A DNA stretch of 64,000 bases from a virus, in IMG/VR virus record IMGVR_UViG_3300020391_000003, positions 1-64,000 of that record; one strand, given 5' to 3'. The position numbers were made by a program, and so were the translations under genes. This document shows positions 51,823 to 62,600 of this stretch, in pieces. Under the pieces are notes generated by a model, which saw nothing but the letters and a program-made list of their open reading frames with translations, had not been told where the DNA came from and did no database searches. The first letter of the stretch is position 1. Each line of letters opens with the position of its first letter.

Positions 51823-52986
51823 TTATTGTCTAAATAATTTAAGGCCCTTGCTTGTGCCAATACCAAATGTAAAAAATGTACCCACAGTCATACTATCTCC
51901 AATTCCTACTCGATAAGCTTGCTGCTTTAATTGTGCGCCCTCAATTAGAAAAGTATTTACAACAGAAGCAAGCTCTACCCTTCCTTCATTAAAAAATCTA
52001 TCAGTATGCTTTATTGTAATATCATATACAGAACCCTCTGTAAAAAATGAGTCAATTTGTCCTTCATCAAATTCTCGCACAATCATTTCAATTGCAGTTG
52101 ATCCAATAATTGGTAATTTTAATTTTCTATCAAACACATAATTACTGCCAAAGCCATAAATGCTCTGCCTAGGAATTGGCACATCAATAGAAACACTTTG
52201 TATTGCTGCGTCTAAACTTTCCAAAGGAACTCCTCCATAATCTCCAGCTTTTTTAGTTATCTCAATCAATATATCTCCAGGCATTATTACATTTGCTCCG
52301 TAAACGATATCTGGATTGAAAGTATCAGAATCCAAAGAAAATCTTTCTGTCGATTGAGGATTCAAAGGATCATTTATTCCAAGCTTTAAAGAAGGAAAAG
52401 TTGGAGGCTTATCATCATTTTGCGGATTCTCATTTTTATATAAATCAAATTTCATATTACTGCAATCGTATGTAATTGACGCAGTTGGTAATTGACCAAC
52501 AGAAGCTTCATAATTATAATCAATCAAAAAAGAATTGCCCAATCCTATAACATTATAATCTTCAAATCTATCTTGATCTTCTACATTATTTAGATCTGTA
52601 TAACTTGATTCATTTGCAGCAACAATAAATATGTTGATATCATCAGTTTTTGAGGTATCAATAAAGTTTTTTAGTATTGTTTCGTCTGAACTAATATTAA
52701 ATCCGATTGCTTCTTCGTTTTCTCCGCTAGAAAATAAATACGAAATATTACATCTTACATCTCCTTGCCTAACAACTGGAGATTCTTCATCTTTTACAAC
52801 TAAATTATCAAAACCCACTGATTTTAAATCTAAAGCTGGATGCGAAAAATCATAATCAATATCTTGTACTCTGATCAAATTTTTAATTTTTGACCCTTCA
52901 GAATTCTCTTCCTTGAATGCAGGAAAGTCTGACACCGCAACGCCCAACCTTTCATAGGTAAATCTATTCAGAGATGTTTTAGCCAT
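51823..52986 (-). CDS. Second tail-tube-like protein, convergent paralogue
   Basis: 388 residues from MAKTSLNRFTYERLG. The frame is open to 53142, but that extension crosses the promoters and the opposite gene. Alignable to the tube protein: VIGLGNSFLIDYNYEASVGQ with LPTAS, IQSVSIDVPIPRQSIYGFGS, AQLKQQAYRVGIGDSMTVGT. It could be a minor tube subunit, a terminal ring, or an alternative tube. The ATG is 5 nt from GTGTAATCA without a ribosome site. Transcribed toward the main tube gene and stopped by the same terminator. Confidence 0.65.
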   Translation of the reverse strand: MAKTSLNRFTYERLGVAVSDFPAFKEENSEGSKIKNLIRVQDIDYDFSHPALDLKSVGFDNLVVKDEESPVVRQGDVRCNISYLFSSGENEEAIGFNISSDETILKNFIDTSKTDDINIFIVAANESSYTDLNNVEDQDRFEDYNVIGLGNSFLIDYNYEASVGQLPTASITYDCSNMKFDLYKNENPQNDDKPPTFPSLKLGINDPLNPQSTERFSLDSDTFNPDIVYGANVIMPGDILIEITKKAGDYGGVPLESLDAAIQSVSIDVPIPRQSIYGFGSNYVFDRKLKLPIIGSTAIEMIVREFDEGQIDSFFTEGSVYDITIKHTDRFFNEGRVELASVVNTFLIEGAQLKQQAYRVGIGDSMTVGTFFTFGIGTSKGLKLFRQ

Positions 52987-52991
52987 TAAAC

Positions 52992-53000
52992 TGATTACAC
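52992..53000 (-). promoter_or_regulatory. Candidate late promoter element GTGTAATCA
   Basis: GTGTAATCA on the minus strand, 5 nt (GTTTA) before the ATG at 52986; leaderless geometry. Shares a 49-nt divergent gap with the element at 53014. Confidence 0.5.
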
Positions 53001-53013
53001 CTTTTATAATTAA

Positions 53014-53022
53014 GTGTATTAA
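53014..53022 (+). promoter_or_regulatory. Candidate late promoter element GTGTATTAA (fibre operon)
   Basis: GTGTATTAA preceded by AATTAA, 13 nt before the ATG at 53036. Upstream string AATTAAGTGTA is identical to that at the minus-strand element near 1950. Confidence 0.5.
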
Positions 53023-53035
53023 TAAAAGATCCGTT

Positions 53036-54577
53036 ATGCCTAATAAAAGAATCTCAGATTTACCAGAGCGACAGACTTTGTTCTCTGATTCCCCGCCGGA
53101 ACCTTTTCCGAGTTTTGCTAGGGCAACCACGCCTTCTACCAATGATCAAAATTCTTTTTTATTAATTGCAAGACCAAAAGTTAGAAACGAAAAAATTTCT
53201 TTTGCAAATTTAAGAGCATCTATTTTAGACAATTCAATTTATTTAACAGGAGAACAATTAGCAAGCGGAAAAAAAACATTTGTTGATCCTTGTACATTTT
53301 TGGGTAGAACAAATATTAGTGAAGCTATAGATATTACAGAAACTGGAGATATCAGTGGAAATATTTTTGTCGGAGACAGCGGATTATATCAAAACCTTGG
53401 AGTCGGCAGCAACTTTTTTGAACGTCACTCAGATACAGATGATACTTTAGACATCTCTGGAGATTCATGCTTTATTGAAGATATCACTCAAACAGGAAAT
53501 CGCAGACAACTCGGCAATCTTTTTCAAATAGGAGACATTTCTTTATCTGGAGATTATTTTATAACTGGAAATTCTAAAATATTTGGAAATACAGTTCAAT
53601 TTGGAGATATTAATTTTTTAGGCAGTTTTTCTCAAACAGGAGATAACTATACTCAGGGCAAAAAAACAATTACCGGCAATATTGATCTAGGAGAATATTT
53701 ATATCACCATAATGATGTAGATACTTTCGTTAGGTTAAGAAATCACAATATTGATCTCAATGCAGGTTCACAAACTAAAATTCAGCTACAAGAAAACAAT
53801 GGTAATGACGATGATGAAATGATCTTTACTACTAGCGGCGTAGAACAAATGCGCTTAACTCAAAAAGGATTTTTGTCAATTAACTCTTCTGAACCTATAG
53901 GAGAACTTTCAGTTTCAGGAAAAGCTTTTACTCAAGATGGATTTATTTTCGACAACCCAGATAAAAAATTCTATAAAATTTTTGGAGGAGATGACGAAAC
54001 CGTTGCGTTCAAAACATCTTTAACAAACAACCTTTCTGAAAGTTCTCAAGTTGGACAAGATGAATATAAAATTAATTTTCCTAAAACATTTAAAACCCAT
54101 CCAGTTGTATCTGTTAGTTTAGAACATAGAAACGGAGGAATTATTCCTCCACTAATTATTACTGATGTTACACGGCATGATTTTATTGTAAAATTTGCAG
54201 CCCCTCTTTTGGATAAAGAATATTTTTTATATACTACTGCCTTAAGTCCATCAATATTAAACGAAGTTAATGGCATTTATTATGACGAATATCCTCATGT
54301 AACTTGTTCCGACCACGCGCAAAATAGACACGGCATACAAAGATTTTATACTAGATTACAAAAAGATTCAGATGAACATGAAATATTCTTTCCTTTTGGA
54401 TATCAAGACGCGCCAGCAGTTACTTTAACATTAGAAGGGCCAAACAAGATTATTCCTTACGCAATATCTAGTGTAAACAGTAGTTCATACACTATAATTT
54501 TCGGAACAAATGTCAATCAAGATTACACAGTACATACATTTTCTAGTTTTGAGGGAACAAAAAGGCTTGCATTATGA
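53036..54577 (+). CDS. Tail fibre with tandem lectin-like C-terminal domains
   Basis: 513 residues. The N-terminal head (MPNKRISDLPERQTLF) probably anchors to the virion. Central G-D/N-I/S repeats (IEDITQTGNRRQLGNLFQIG; SGDYFITGNSKIFGNTVQFG) form a beta-helical shaft. EQMRLTQKGFLSINSSEPIG is the VGIGT-type cap. Two related C-terminal domains (~335-400 and ~435-505) have the pattern F-x-x-x-F-x-x-x-P-x-V-x-x-(S/T)-L-E, I-x-P-x-x-I-x-x-V, as in H-type lectin-like fibre domains. Full-length paralogue of the next gene, which overlaps by 4 nt. Confidence 0.7.
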   Translation: MPNKRISDLPERQTLFSDSPPEPFPSFARATTPSTNDQNSFLLIARPKVRNEKISFANLRASILDNSIYLTGEQLASGKKTFVDPCTFLGRTNISEAIDITETGDISGNIFVGDSGLYQNLGVGSNFFERHSDTDDTLDISGDSCFIEDITQTGNRRQLGNLFQIGDISLSGDYFITGNSKIFGNTVQFGDINFLGSFSQTGDNYTQGKKTITGNIDLGEYLYHHNDVDTFVRLRNHNIDLNAGSQTKIQLQENNGNDDDEMIFTTSGVEQMRLTQKGFLSINSSEPIGELSVSGKAFTQDGFIFDNPDKKFYKIFGGDDETVAFKTSLTNNLSESSQVGQDEYKINFPKTFKTHPVVSVSLEHRNGGIIPPLIITDVTRHDFIVKFAAPLLDKEYFLYTTALSPSILNEVNGIYYDEYPHVTCSDHAQNRHGIQRFYTRLQKDSDEHEIFFPFGYQDAPAVTLTLEGPNKIIPYAISSVNSSSYTIIFGTNVNQDYTVHTFSSFEGTKRLAL

Positions 54578-56598
54578 ATAAAGATAATCGTATATCAAAT
54601 TTATTTCACAATAAAAAACTTATTTCTGCTGGCCTTGAGCCTTTTCCGCATACTGCCGTTTCAGGAAATAAAGATGATGATGTATTATTTCTTATTGCAA
54701 ATTCTGGCGAATATAATGAAAAAATAAAATTTAAAAACTTAAAAAAATCTATACTAGATAATGTTGTATTTCTTACCGGCAATCAATTAATTAGTGGAGA
54801 AAAAACGTTTGCAGATCCATGCACATTTTTAAGCACAATTTATGTAAATGAAATAATTGATATAACCCAAACAGGAGATATCAGCGGTAATATTTTTGTA
54901 GGAGAAACAGGTTTATTTGAAAAAGTTGGCATTGGACTTGACTTTACAGACAGAAGAATAATAAAAGACATTTATAGCGATTTTCCAAATTTTTCAGATG
55001 GTTATGTTGATTACAATTACGGAGGAGGCATTGACCCTACAACTCATCAAGAAGGACTAGACTTTATTGGAATTGGTCAGCCTAATTTAGACACAACAAT
55101 ATCTTCTTATTCTATATATGAACCTTCAGGATATTATAATTCCACAATTCCTTTGTCTCAACAAAATTTTGAAAACGATTTAACTTTAGACGGACAATCT
55201 TTTTTGCCGAGCGACATTCACAGAGAAATGGGAGGAGCATGGGTAGGCATTGATTTTCCAGAACCTTTTAATTACAGAGGATTTTCTGTTTTCAGATCAG
55301 ACATTGAAAATTCAGCAGAAAAATTCAAAGTGGTTGCCTCAAATAACGGCGTAGACTGGAAAACTATTCATACCGAAAATAATTTAGATGCAGGATCATA
55401 TGCAGAAACGGGACAAGCATCTATTTTTTCTTTGAGTGATTATCATCCAGAAAAGTATTCAAAATATAGACTAGTTGCACAAAAAATAATTTCTGGTAAT
55501 TTTTGGGAATTTGCTCATTTTAATTTTTCTGGAGTAGAATTTTATGAACATGTTAAAACCGTTCATCCACAATATACTCTTCATGTATCAGGAGATTCTG
55601 TTTTTATTGGAGACATAACTCATACTGGAAACTTAAGACAAGAAGGCAATTCTTTAAGGATTGGAGATACAGATCTTATAGGTAATTACAATATCACAGG
55701 AGATTCTAAAATAGTTGGGGATACAGTGCAAACTGGGGATTCACACCTTTTTGGAGATGTTTTTAGAACAGGGGATGTTTTTATTAAAGGAAGCGAAACA
55801 ACAACCGAAGATATACATCTTGGAGAATATTTATATCATCTCGACGATCCAGATACATTTCTAAGATTCACAGATGATAAGCTCGAACTTACTGCGGGTT
55901 CAGGAGTCAAAGTTATTTTAGAAGAAAACGAAAATGATACTTTAAAATTTTTTACGAGTGGCATTGAGCAACTTAGATTAACAAATGAAGGATTTTTAGG
56001 AGTAAATACAGAAACACCTGTCGGAGAACTTTCTGTTACAGGAGATTCTTATTTAGAATGTTTGTTTGTAACTGGAGAAGATGGACAATGGGAAAAAGTA
56101 GTTGGCGGATCTGATGAAGTTGTTTCATTTTCTACTGATTTATTTGGAGGAGACGATCTTTATAAAATAGATTTTCCAAAAACCTTTGGAGAAAATCCAG
56201 CGGTTACCGTTTCCTTAGAAAATGATCAAGGAGGTCCAATTGTTCCATACATGATTTCTGGAGTAAATGGTCACGAATACTTTATAAACTTTGGATCAAA
56301 TTTATTAAATGATGGATACACAGTTCATACATCCGCAAGAGGTATAGGTCAATCTTCAATAAATAAAACAACAACACAATCATTTATTACTGAATTAACT
56401 CCTCAAGCAGGAAAAGACATATACGAAATATTTTATCCTAATCAATTTCACTCAAATCCAATTATATCAACTGCATTAGAAAACGAAATAGAAATACTGC
56501 CATATGTTATTTCTGGAATTTCAGATAGTTCATATAAGGTTGTATTTGGGCGTCCGCTTCCTAATTCCTGTAAAATTCATACACATGCAGTCAGATAA
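54574..56598 (+). CDS. Tail fibre paralogue with inserted discoidin-like domain
   Basis: 674 residues. Same order as the 513-residue neighbour: N-terminal head (DNRISNLFHNKKLISAGLEP), shaft repeats, IEQLRLTNEGFLGVNTETPV cap, two lectin-like C-terminal domains. Between ~129 and ~331 it carries an extra ~200 residues with F5/8 type C (discoidin) features: GGAWVGIDFPEPFNYRGFSV, FKVVASNNGVDWKTIH and WEFAHFNFSGVEFYEH. Such galactose-binding-like domains bind glycans. Probably a receptor-binding fibre whose specificity was changed by domain gain. Confidence 0.7.
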   Translation: MNKDNRISNLFHNKKLISAGLEPFPHTAVSGNKDDDVLFLIANSGEYNEKIKFKNLKKSILDNVVFLTGNQLISGEKTFADPCTFLSTIYVNEIIDITQTGDISGNIFVGETGLFEKVGIGLDFTDRRIIKDIYSDFPNFSDGYVDYNYGGGIDPTTHQEGLDFIGIGQPNLDTTISSYSIYEPSGYYNSTIPLSQQNFENDLTLDGQSFLPSDIHREMGGAWVGIDFPEPFNYRGFSVFRSDIENSAEKFKVVASNNGVDWKTIHTENNLDAGSYAETGQASIFSLSDYHPEKYSKYRLVAQKIISGNFWEFAHFNFSGVEFYEHVKTVHPQYTLHVSGDSVFIGDITHTGNLRQEGNSLRIGDTDLIGNYNITGDSKIVGDTVQTGDSHLFGDVFRTGDVFIKGSETTTEDIHLGEYLYHLDDPDTFLRFTDDKLELTAGSGVKVILEENENDTLKFFTSGIEQLRLTNEGFLGVNTETPVGELSVTGDSYLECLFVTGEDGQWEKVVGGSDEVVSFSTDLFGGDDLYKIDFPKTFGENPAVTVSLENDQGGPIVPYMISGVNGHEYFINFGSNLLNDGYTVHTSARGIGQSSINKTTTQSFITELTPQAGKDIYEIFYPNQFHSNPIISTALENEIEILPYVISGISDSSYKVVFGRPLPNSCKIHTHAVR

Positions 56599-56608
56599 CA
56601 TAAAACTT

Positions 56609-56617
56609 GTGTAATAC
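56609..56617 (+). promoter_or_regulatory. Candidate late promoter element GTGTAATAC (giant fibre)
   Basis: GTGTAATAC followed by AATAAG and ATG at 56624, a 6-nt discriminator identical in length to the sigma70-like leaderless promoters. It occupies the 25-nt gap after the previous fibre stop. No Shine-Dalgarno sequence. Confidence 0.55.
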
Positions 56618-56623
56618 AATAAG

Positions 56624-59600
56624 ATGATTTCTAAACATATATTTACTTCGGATGTTATTAGTGGAAAGCAGCTATATATCGACGAACTTCATTCAACTGG
56701 AGACTCAATTGTAGCAAGCACTGATTTTAATATTGAAAATAATTTAAAAGTAGGAGAAGACTTATCGATCGGCGGAAACAGCGTTCTTTCAGGCAACGCA
56801 AATATCACTGGAGATCTTTTTGTTGGACAGCATTTCACTGTTAAAGGAATAACAACAACCCTTGATACAGTCAACGTTACAGGTGATGCAAATATCACTG
56901 GAGATCTTTTTGTTGGCCGCAATCTTACTGTCAAAGGAACAACCACAACTCTTGACACAGTTAACGTTACGGTTGATGACCATAATATTGAGCTTGGATC
57001 AGTTGATAATCCAACAAATATTACGGCAGAAGGTGGAGGAATCACGCTCAAAGGAGATGAAGATAAAACTTTTAATTGGCAAGCAAATTATAATGGCTCT
57101 TGGCTTTCTAGTGAAAATTTAGGAGTTGCAGATGGCAAATATGTATTTACAGACAAAGTTCGCGCAAGAGATGGTGCAGGCTTATTTTTAGAAGATGACG
57201 GAGGAAATGGAATTTTTATTAAAAATGGCGGCAATGTAGGTATTGGTTCTGCAGATTTTCCTGGCAGCGTTCAAGGAAATTTACATGTAAATGACAGTAG
57301 CTCTGACAGTCGAATTTATATAACAAGCTCAAACGACTCTGCTGCTTCTCTTCTATTTGGAAACCAAAGTCGCTCTTTCAAAGCAGGTGTTATCTATGAT
57401 AATTCCACTGATTCTTTAAACTTTTGGGGTAACAAAGATGGCGCAGAACAGACAGCAAAAAGAGTAACTATCGACTCCGTCGGCAAGGTAGGTATTGGTA
57501 CTACTGCACCAAAAGCAAAACTGCAAGTAAATGGAGATATATTATTTGGTGATGGCGCGGCTCAAAATGATATTGGTGCCGCCTCTGGCACTGGATTTGC
57601 AACTGGTGGAGACTGGCATATAGGATTATCTTCACATGGCGGCTCGGTTGTAGATGCAAATGGGGCTACCGCAGATGGATTTGCTGGTTTAAAAATTAAT
57701 TCCTATATGGATACCGATAACAGCGGAACTATTGATGCTGATGAATCGGGCGACAAATATAGTCAAGACTTAGAATTTTATACTCATCACTTCGGAGAAC
57801 CAACTCAACCGATGTCTATGGTTATCAAGAATAATGGTAATGTTGGAATTGGTGTTGATTTAGAGAGTTCGCTTCAGAGGGCTGTTGCTCGTTATAAATT
57901 GCACGTTGCGGGTGATGGATATTTCGCAGGAAATTCTATATCGAATGTCGCACCTGCTGTTGGTGTATATCTAGGTAAATCTGAAAGTAACTCAGATCAT
58001 CATGTTTCCATAATTTCGAGTGATAACCAAAACGGATACATAGATTTCTCAAACACAACAAGAGACGCTATTGGAAGAATATTATATGCCAATTCGAACT
58101 CTTCGGGCGTTGGAAGCGGACAAGGTATGTATTTCTATACTGATTATGCAAATAATATAGACAACCCTGATGTTTTCATCGGTCCAGATGGCAAAGTAGG
58201 TATTGGTACAAGTAGTCCTTCTGAAGACCTAACTATTGCTGGAACAAAACAAGGTTTAGAGATTCGAGACGCAACTATAGATTTTGCTATACTTAACTCA
58301 AATGGAGATTCTAAAAAAGCTCAAATAAAAGCCGTCAATGTTAGCAACAAAGGCGATGCAAGTGACACATCTTCAGAATTAATATTTAGCACAACTGCAA
58401 CCCATAACTTTGCAGAACGTATGCGTATTGATCACGCTGGCAATGTAGGTATTGGTACTACGAGTCCTGATCATAAATTACATATTGCTGGTGGAACTCC
58501 ATCGATGAAACTTGAAGGTTCGCAACCAAGAATATGGCTAAGAGAAACTGATCAAACAGATTTAAATACCCTAATTAGAAATAACGGTGGTATTTTTGAA
58601 ATTGATACAGTAAGCGATGCAGATGCTTATATTCAAAATAGATTTTCAATTAATCATGGAAATGGTAATGTCAGGATTAATGATTTACTTGGTATTGGTA
58701 AAGATCCAGATGGATATCATCTTGATGTTGCGGCTCCTGGGGCTGGTGCAATGGGTTTCCGAGTACAAACAAATAGTACTTCATCAAATGCGATAGTACA
58801 TATTGGTAGCGGAGGAAGCTCAGACATTAAATTTAAAGTAGACGGAGAAGGAAGCGTAACAACTGCAAAAGATGTTACAATTGGTGGAGATCTTACAGTT
58901 AATGGTACAACCACTACGGTCAATTCAACCACGGTTACTGTTGACGATAAAAATATCGAACTTGGATCAGTTGCAAGTCCAACAAATACGACTGCAGACG
59001 GAGGAGGAATTACTTTAAAAGGCGCAACAGATAAAGAATTCAAATGGACCAATGCGTCTAATTCATGGAACTCTAGCGAAAACCTAGGAATTGCCGATGG
59101 CAAATATGTATTTACAGATAAAGTTCGCGCAAGAGATGGCGCAGGCTTGTTTCTAGAAGATGACGGAGGAAATGGAATTTTTGTACAAGATGGCGGCAAT
59201 GTAGGTATTGGTACTACGAGTCCTTCTACCGCTCTTGATATCGTTGGTGACATTACAGTAGGCTCGAGGAGTTTTGTTACGAATGACGCATCGGTACAAG
59301 CACGTTCTAGTCAAGGTGTATCTGACGGTGGAAATTCTGTTAGGGGGAGTAACTTAATACTTAAAGCAGGCATCGGAACTGGATCTGCTGATAATGGTTA
59401 TATTGAGTTCCACACAGAAGATTCTACGACAATTCACGGTAATGGACTACCTCACGGCTCTGGTAGTGCTAAGATGCGTATCGACTCCGCAGGCAGAGTA
59501 GGTATTGGCACTACGAGTCCCAATAATCAACTAACAATAGGGACTGATAATAATACATCTTCTTCTATCGGTTTCAGAACTACTCAATTTGCCGGTATCG

Positions 59601-62600
59601 CGGAAATTGTCGCAGAACATGTAGATGGAACCTCGGCTGATGGTAGACTTCATTTTAAAACTCGGAAGACAGGTGACGCGCACACACGATTAACAATCAA
59701 TGAAGACGGCAATGTAGGTATTGGTACTTCTCCCTCAACTGATCGTCCGTTTATATATTCAAAAACACATGGTGATCATAGTTCTGCTATGTATTTTGAT
59801 TTTCATTATGGAAATCAAGCTCCAGGATACACAGCATCAGGTTTGACTATAGCAAACTTAGCTGGTCCTGCTGATGGTGACGGTACTTCTGATCAGCTTA
59901 AAGCCACTTCATTTCTAAATCTTGCAGTAAGATCACCAAATTTAAACAATAACCAGCATGGAACAGTTGGCTACATGGCATTGTCCACTCCGCTTGATGA
60001 TGACGGAACTAGTGACGGAGTCTATGGTACTGGTCAAATTGATTTTTATATCAGAAATGATTCTGCTGCATATGCGTTTCCAAATAGTCCACGAGTGCCA
60101 TCAGCCAATTGGATGTCATCGTTGATGACAATTAAATCTGACGGCAATGTAGCTATTGGTGCTGCGAGGCCTAACAGCGCAACAACTGTAAATAATGTTC
60201 TTCAGGCTCACGGAGGCATGACGATCGCAACAAACGAAGATAATGACACTCCCGAATTAACTTTAAAAAGAACCGCGTCCACTAGCTCAAGCGGTACTGA
60301 TGACATTGTTGATATTCGCGTGGGAGACAGTTCGCTAAATTTTGTTATCAATAATGATAGTGACGGAGATGCAGGAACATTCAGTTTTAATAAAATGGGA
60401 GGAGGCGCACAAATACCTGCAGATGTTATTCTTGGCAGCGTACATCTTGAGAATCGCTTAAGACACAACGGGGACACAGACACATATCTTGAGTTTCACA
60501 ATCAAGACGAATTTCGCGTGGTAACTGGTGGTTCAGAAAGACTTGAAGTTACAAACACGGCGATTGCTCTTAAGAGAGATACTGCTATCACTGGAGGCCT
60601 TACAATCAGTGGAGACCTCACAGTAAATGGAGATACGGTTACGCTCAACACCACGAATTTAGAGGTAGAAGACAAACTTGTTACGGTTGCTAAAAATGCC
60701 ACCAACGCCGTCACAGCCAACAATTGCGGACTTGATTTTGGAGGTCAATACAAATTAACTTTTCGAGACGAATCTACAAATAAACTAGTAATTGAAGATA
60801 CAGCCGACGATGTCGGTTCTCTTGAAATCCAAGGAACCGGTGGCGCGCAACTTATACTCCAAGATACCAACTCAACTAACACAACAAATCAAAGTGGAAT
60901 TCTCGCGTGGAAGACTGCTAACGACACCGTTACAGCTGAAGTTGGATTTAGAACCAACAGCGATAGCGATTTTACAATTAGAAATGGTAGTGGCGATATA
61001 GTTCTTAATGGTCAAGATACACGACTAACTGGTACAGGAAATTTATTGATTGAAAATAGCAATAAAATATTACTCGGAAACACTATTGGCAATTCCAACA
61101 CTAGCGCAGCAGATGCGTACATCTCAATTTTTGACATTGGCGCAAACGATAATGTTAAATTAATTGGATTTGGCGAAGGAAACGCTGGAAGCAACTTCTG
61201 GTTTGGCTCTGGCTTTGAACCTGCTAATGAAAATAATTATATATCGTTAAGTACTAGTACAGTTGAAAATGCAATGAGTTGGAAGATGGACGGCAAGGTA
61301 GGTATTGGTACTGATAGTCCCACTTCGATATTTCATGTTAAATCATCGCTAGATGGTCCTATTTTCGATAGTGGTGGCACAGACAATGCAAATCACGCAT
61401 TGCTTGTTCGTGACAGTTCTGCTAATCAGTTGTTGCGTGTAGAAAACAACGGTAATGTAGGTATCGGCACTACGAACCCTGTGGATAAACTGCATATACA
61501 AGGAGACAGCTCTACGGTATATGATGATACTTCAAGTGCAGGTCAAAGAACTAATTCCAACTTGGTTATAGAAAATAAAAATACAGCTGCGAATACATTT
61601 GCCTCTTTAGACTTTGCAACCAATAATAATAGAGTTCTAAATCGTATTATAGGTGGTCATAAAGATTTAACAACCGAAGGATTTTTAGCGTTTGTTACTG
61701 AGAATAATAGTTCAACCTCAGAAAAAATGCGCATCGACTCCTCAGGCAATGTAGGTATTGGTACTACGAGCCCTGATGCGAACCTTCATGTAAGCGGTGC
61801 GTCCAAACTCGACGGAGGAGTAGTCATTACATCAACCGCAAATCAGGCTACTCCTCAACTAACTTTAAGAAGACATACTGACACAAATGAATCTGGTACA
61901 GACGATATAGTAGACATTACTGTTGGAGATAGTCATATGGTTTTCACCATCAATAATGATAGTGACGGAGATGTAGGAACCTATGAATTCAGAAAAACGG
62001 CTGCAGGCGCTGCGATACTAGCTGCTGTAAATTGCGGCACTATAACAACCAATGGCATAATTCGAAAAGATGATGATACAAATACATACCTTCAGTTTCA
62101 TGAAGCAGATCAATTTCGAGTAGTAACGGGTGGAGCAGAAAGACTTGAAGTTACAAATCAACATACCAAAGCTACTGGAAATCTTATAGTTGAAGGTGAT
62201 CTTACAGTAAATGGAGATACGGTTACGCTCAACACCACGAATTTAGAGGTAGAAGACAAACTTGTTACGGTTGCTAAAAATGCCACCAACGCCGTCACAG
62301 CCAACAATTGCGGACTTGATTTTGGAGGTCAATACAAATTAACTTTTCGAGACGAATCTACAAATAAACTAGTAATTGAAGATACAGCCGACAACACCGC
62401 TTCTCTTGAAATTCAAGGTTTTGGTGGCTCACAACTTATACTTCAAGATACCAATTCAACCAATACCACAAATCAATCGGGAGTTGTAGCGTGGAAGCTT
62501 GGCAATGACACGGTTACAGCTGAAGTTGGATTTAGAAACAATGAGGATAGCGATTTTACAATTAGAAATGGTAGTGGCGATGTAGTTCTTTTGGGTCAAG

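Noticed and set aside
52987-53142. N-terminal extension of the second tube-like gene to 53142
   Set aside because: It would cross the divergent promoter region and lie antisense over the first 36 codons of the fibre gene at 53036. The ATG at 52986 gives MAKTSLNRF, parallel to MAKKLPGRA of its paralogue.
56689-61194. Antisense open frames rich in Pro/Ser/Val opposite the giant fibre
   Set aside because: Low-complexity translations with no start context, mirror images of the fibre repeats; the same applies to antisense frames opposite the giant minus-strand fibre and the tape measure.
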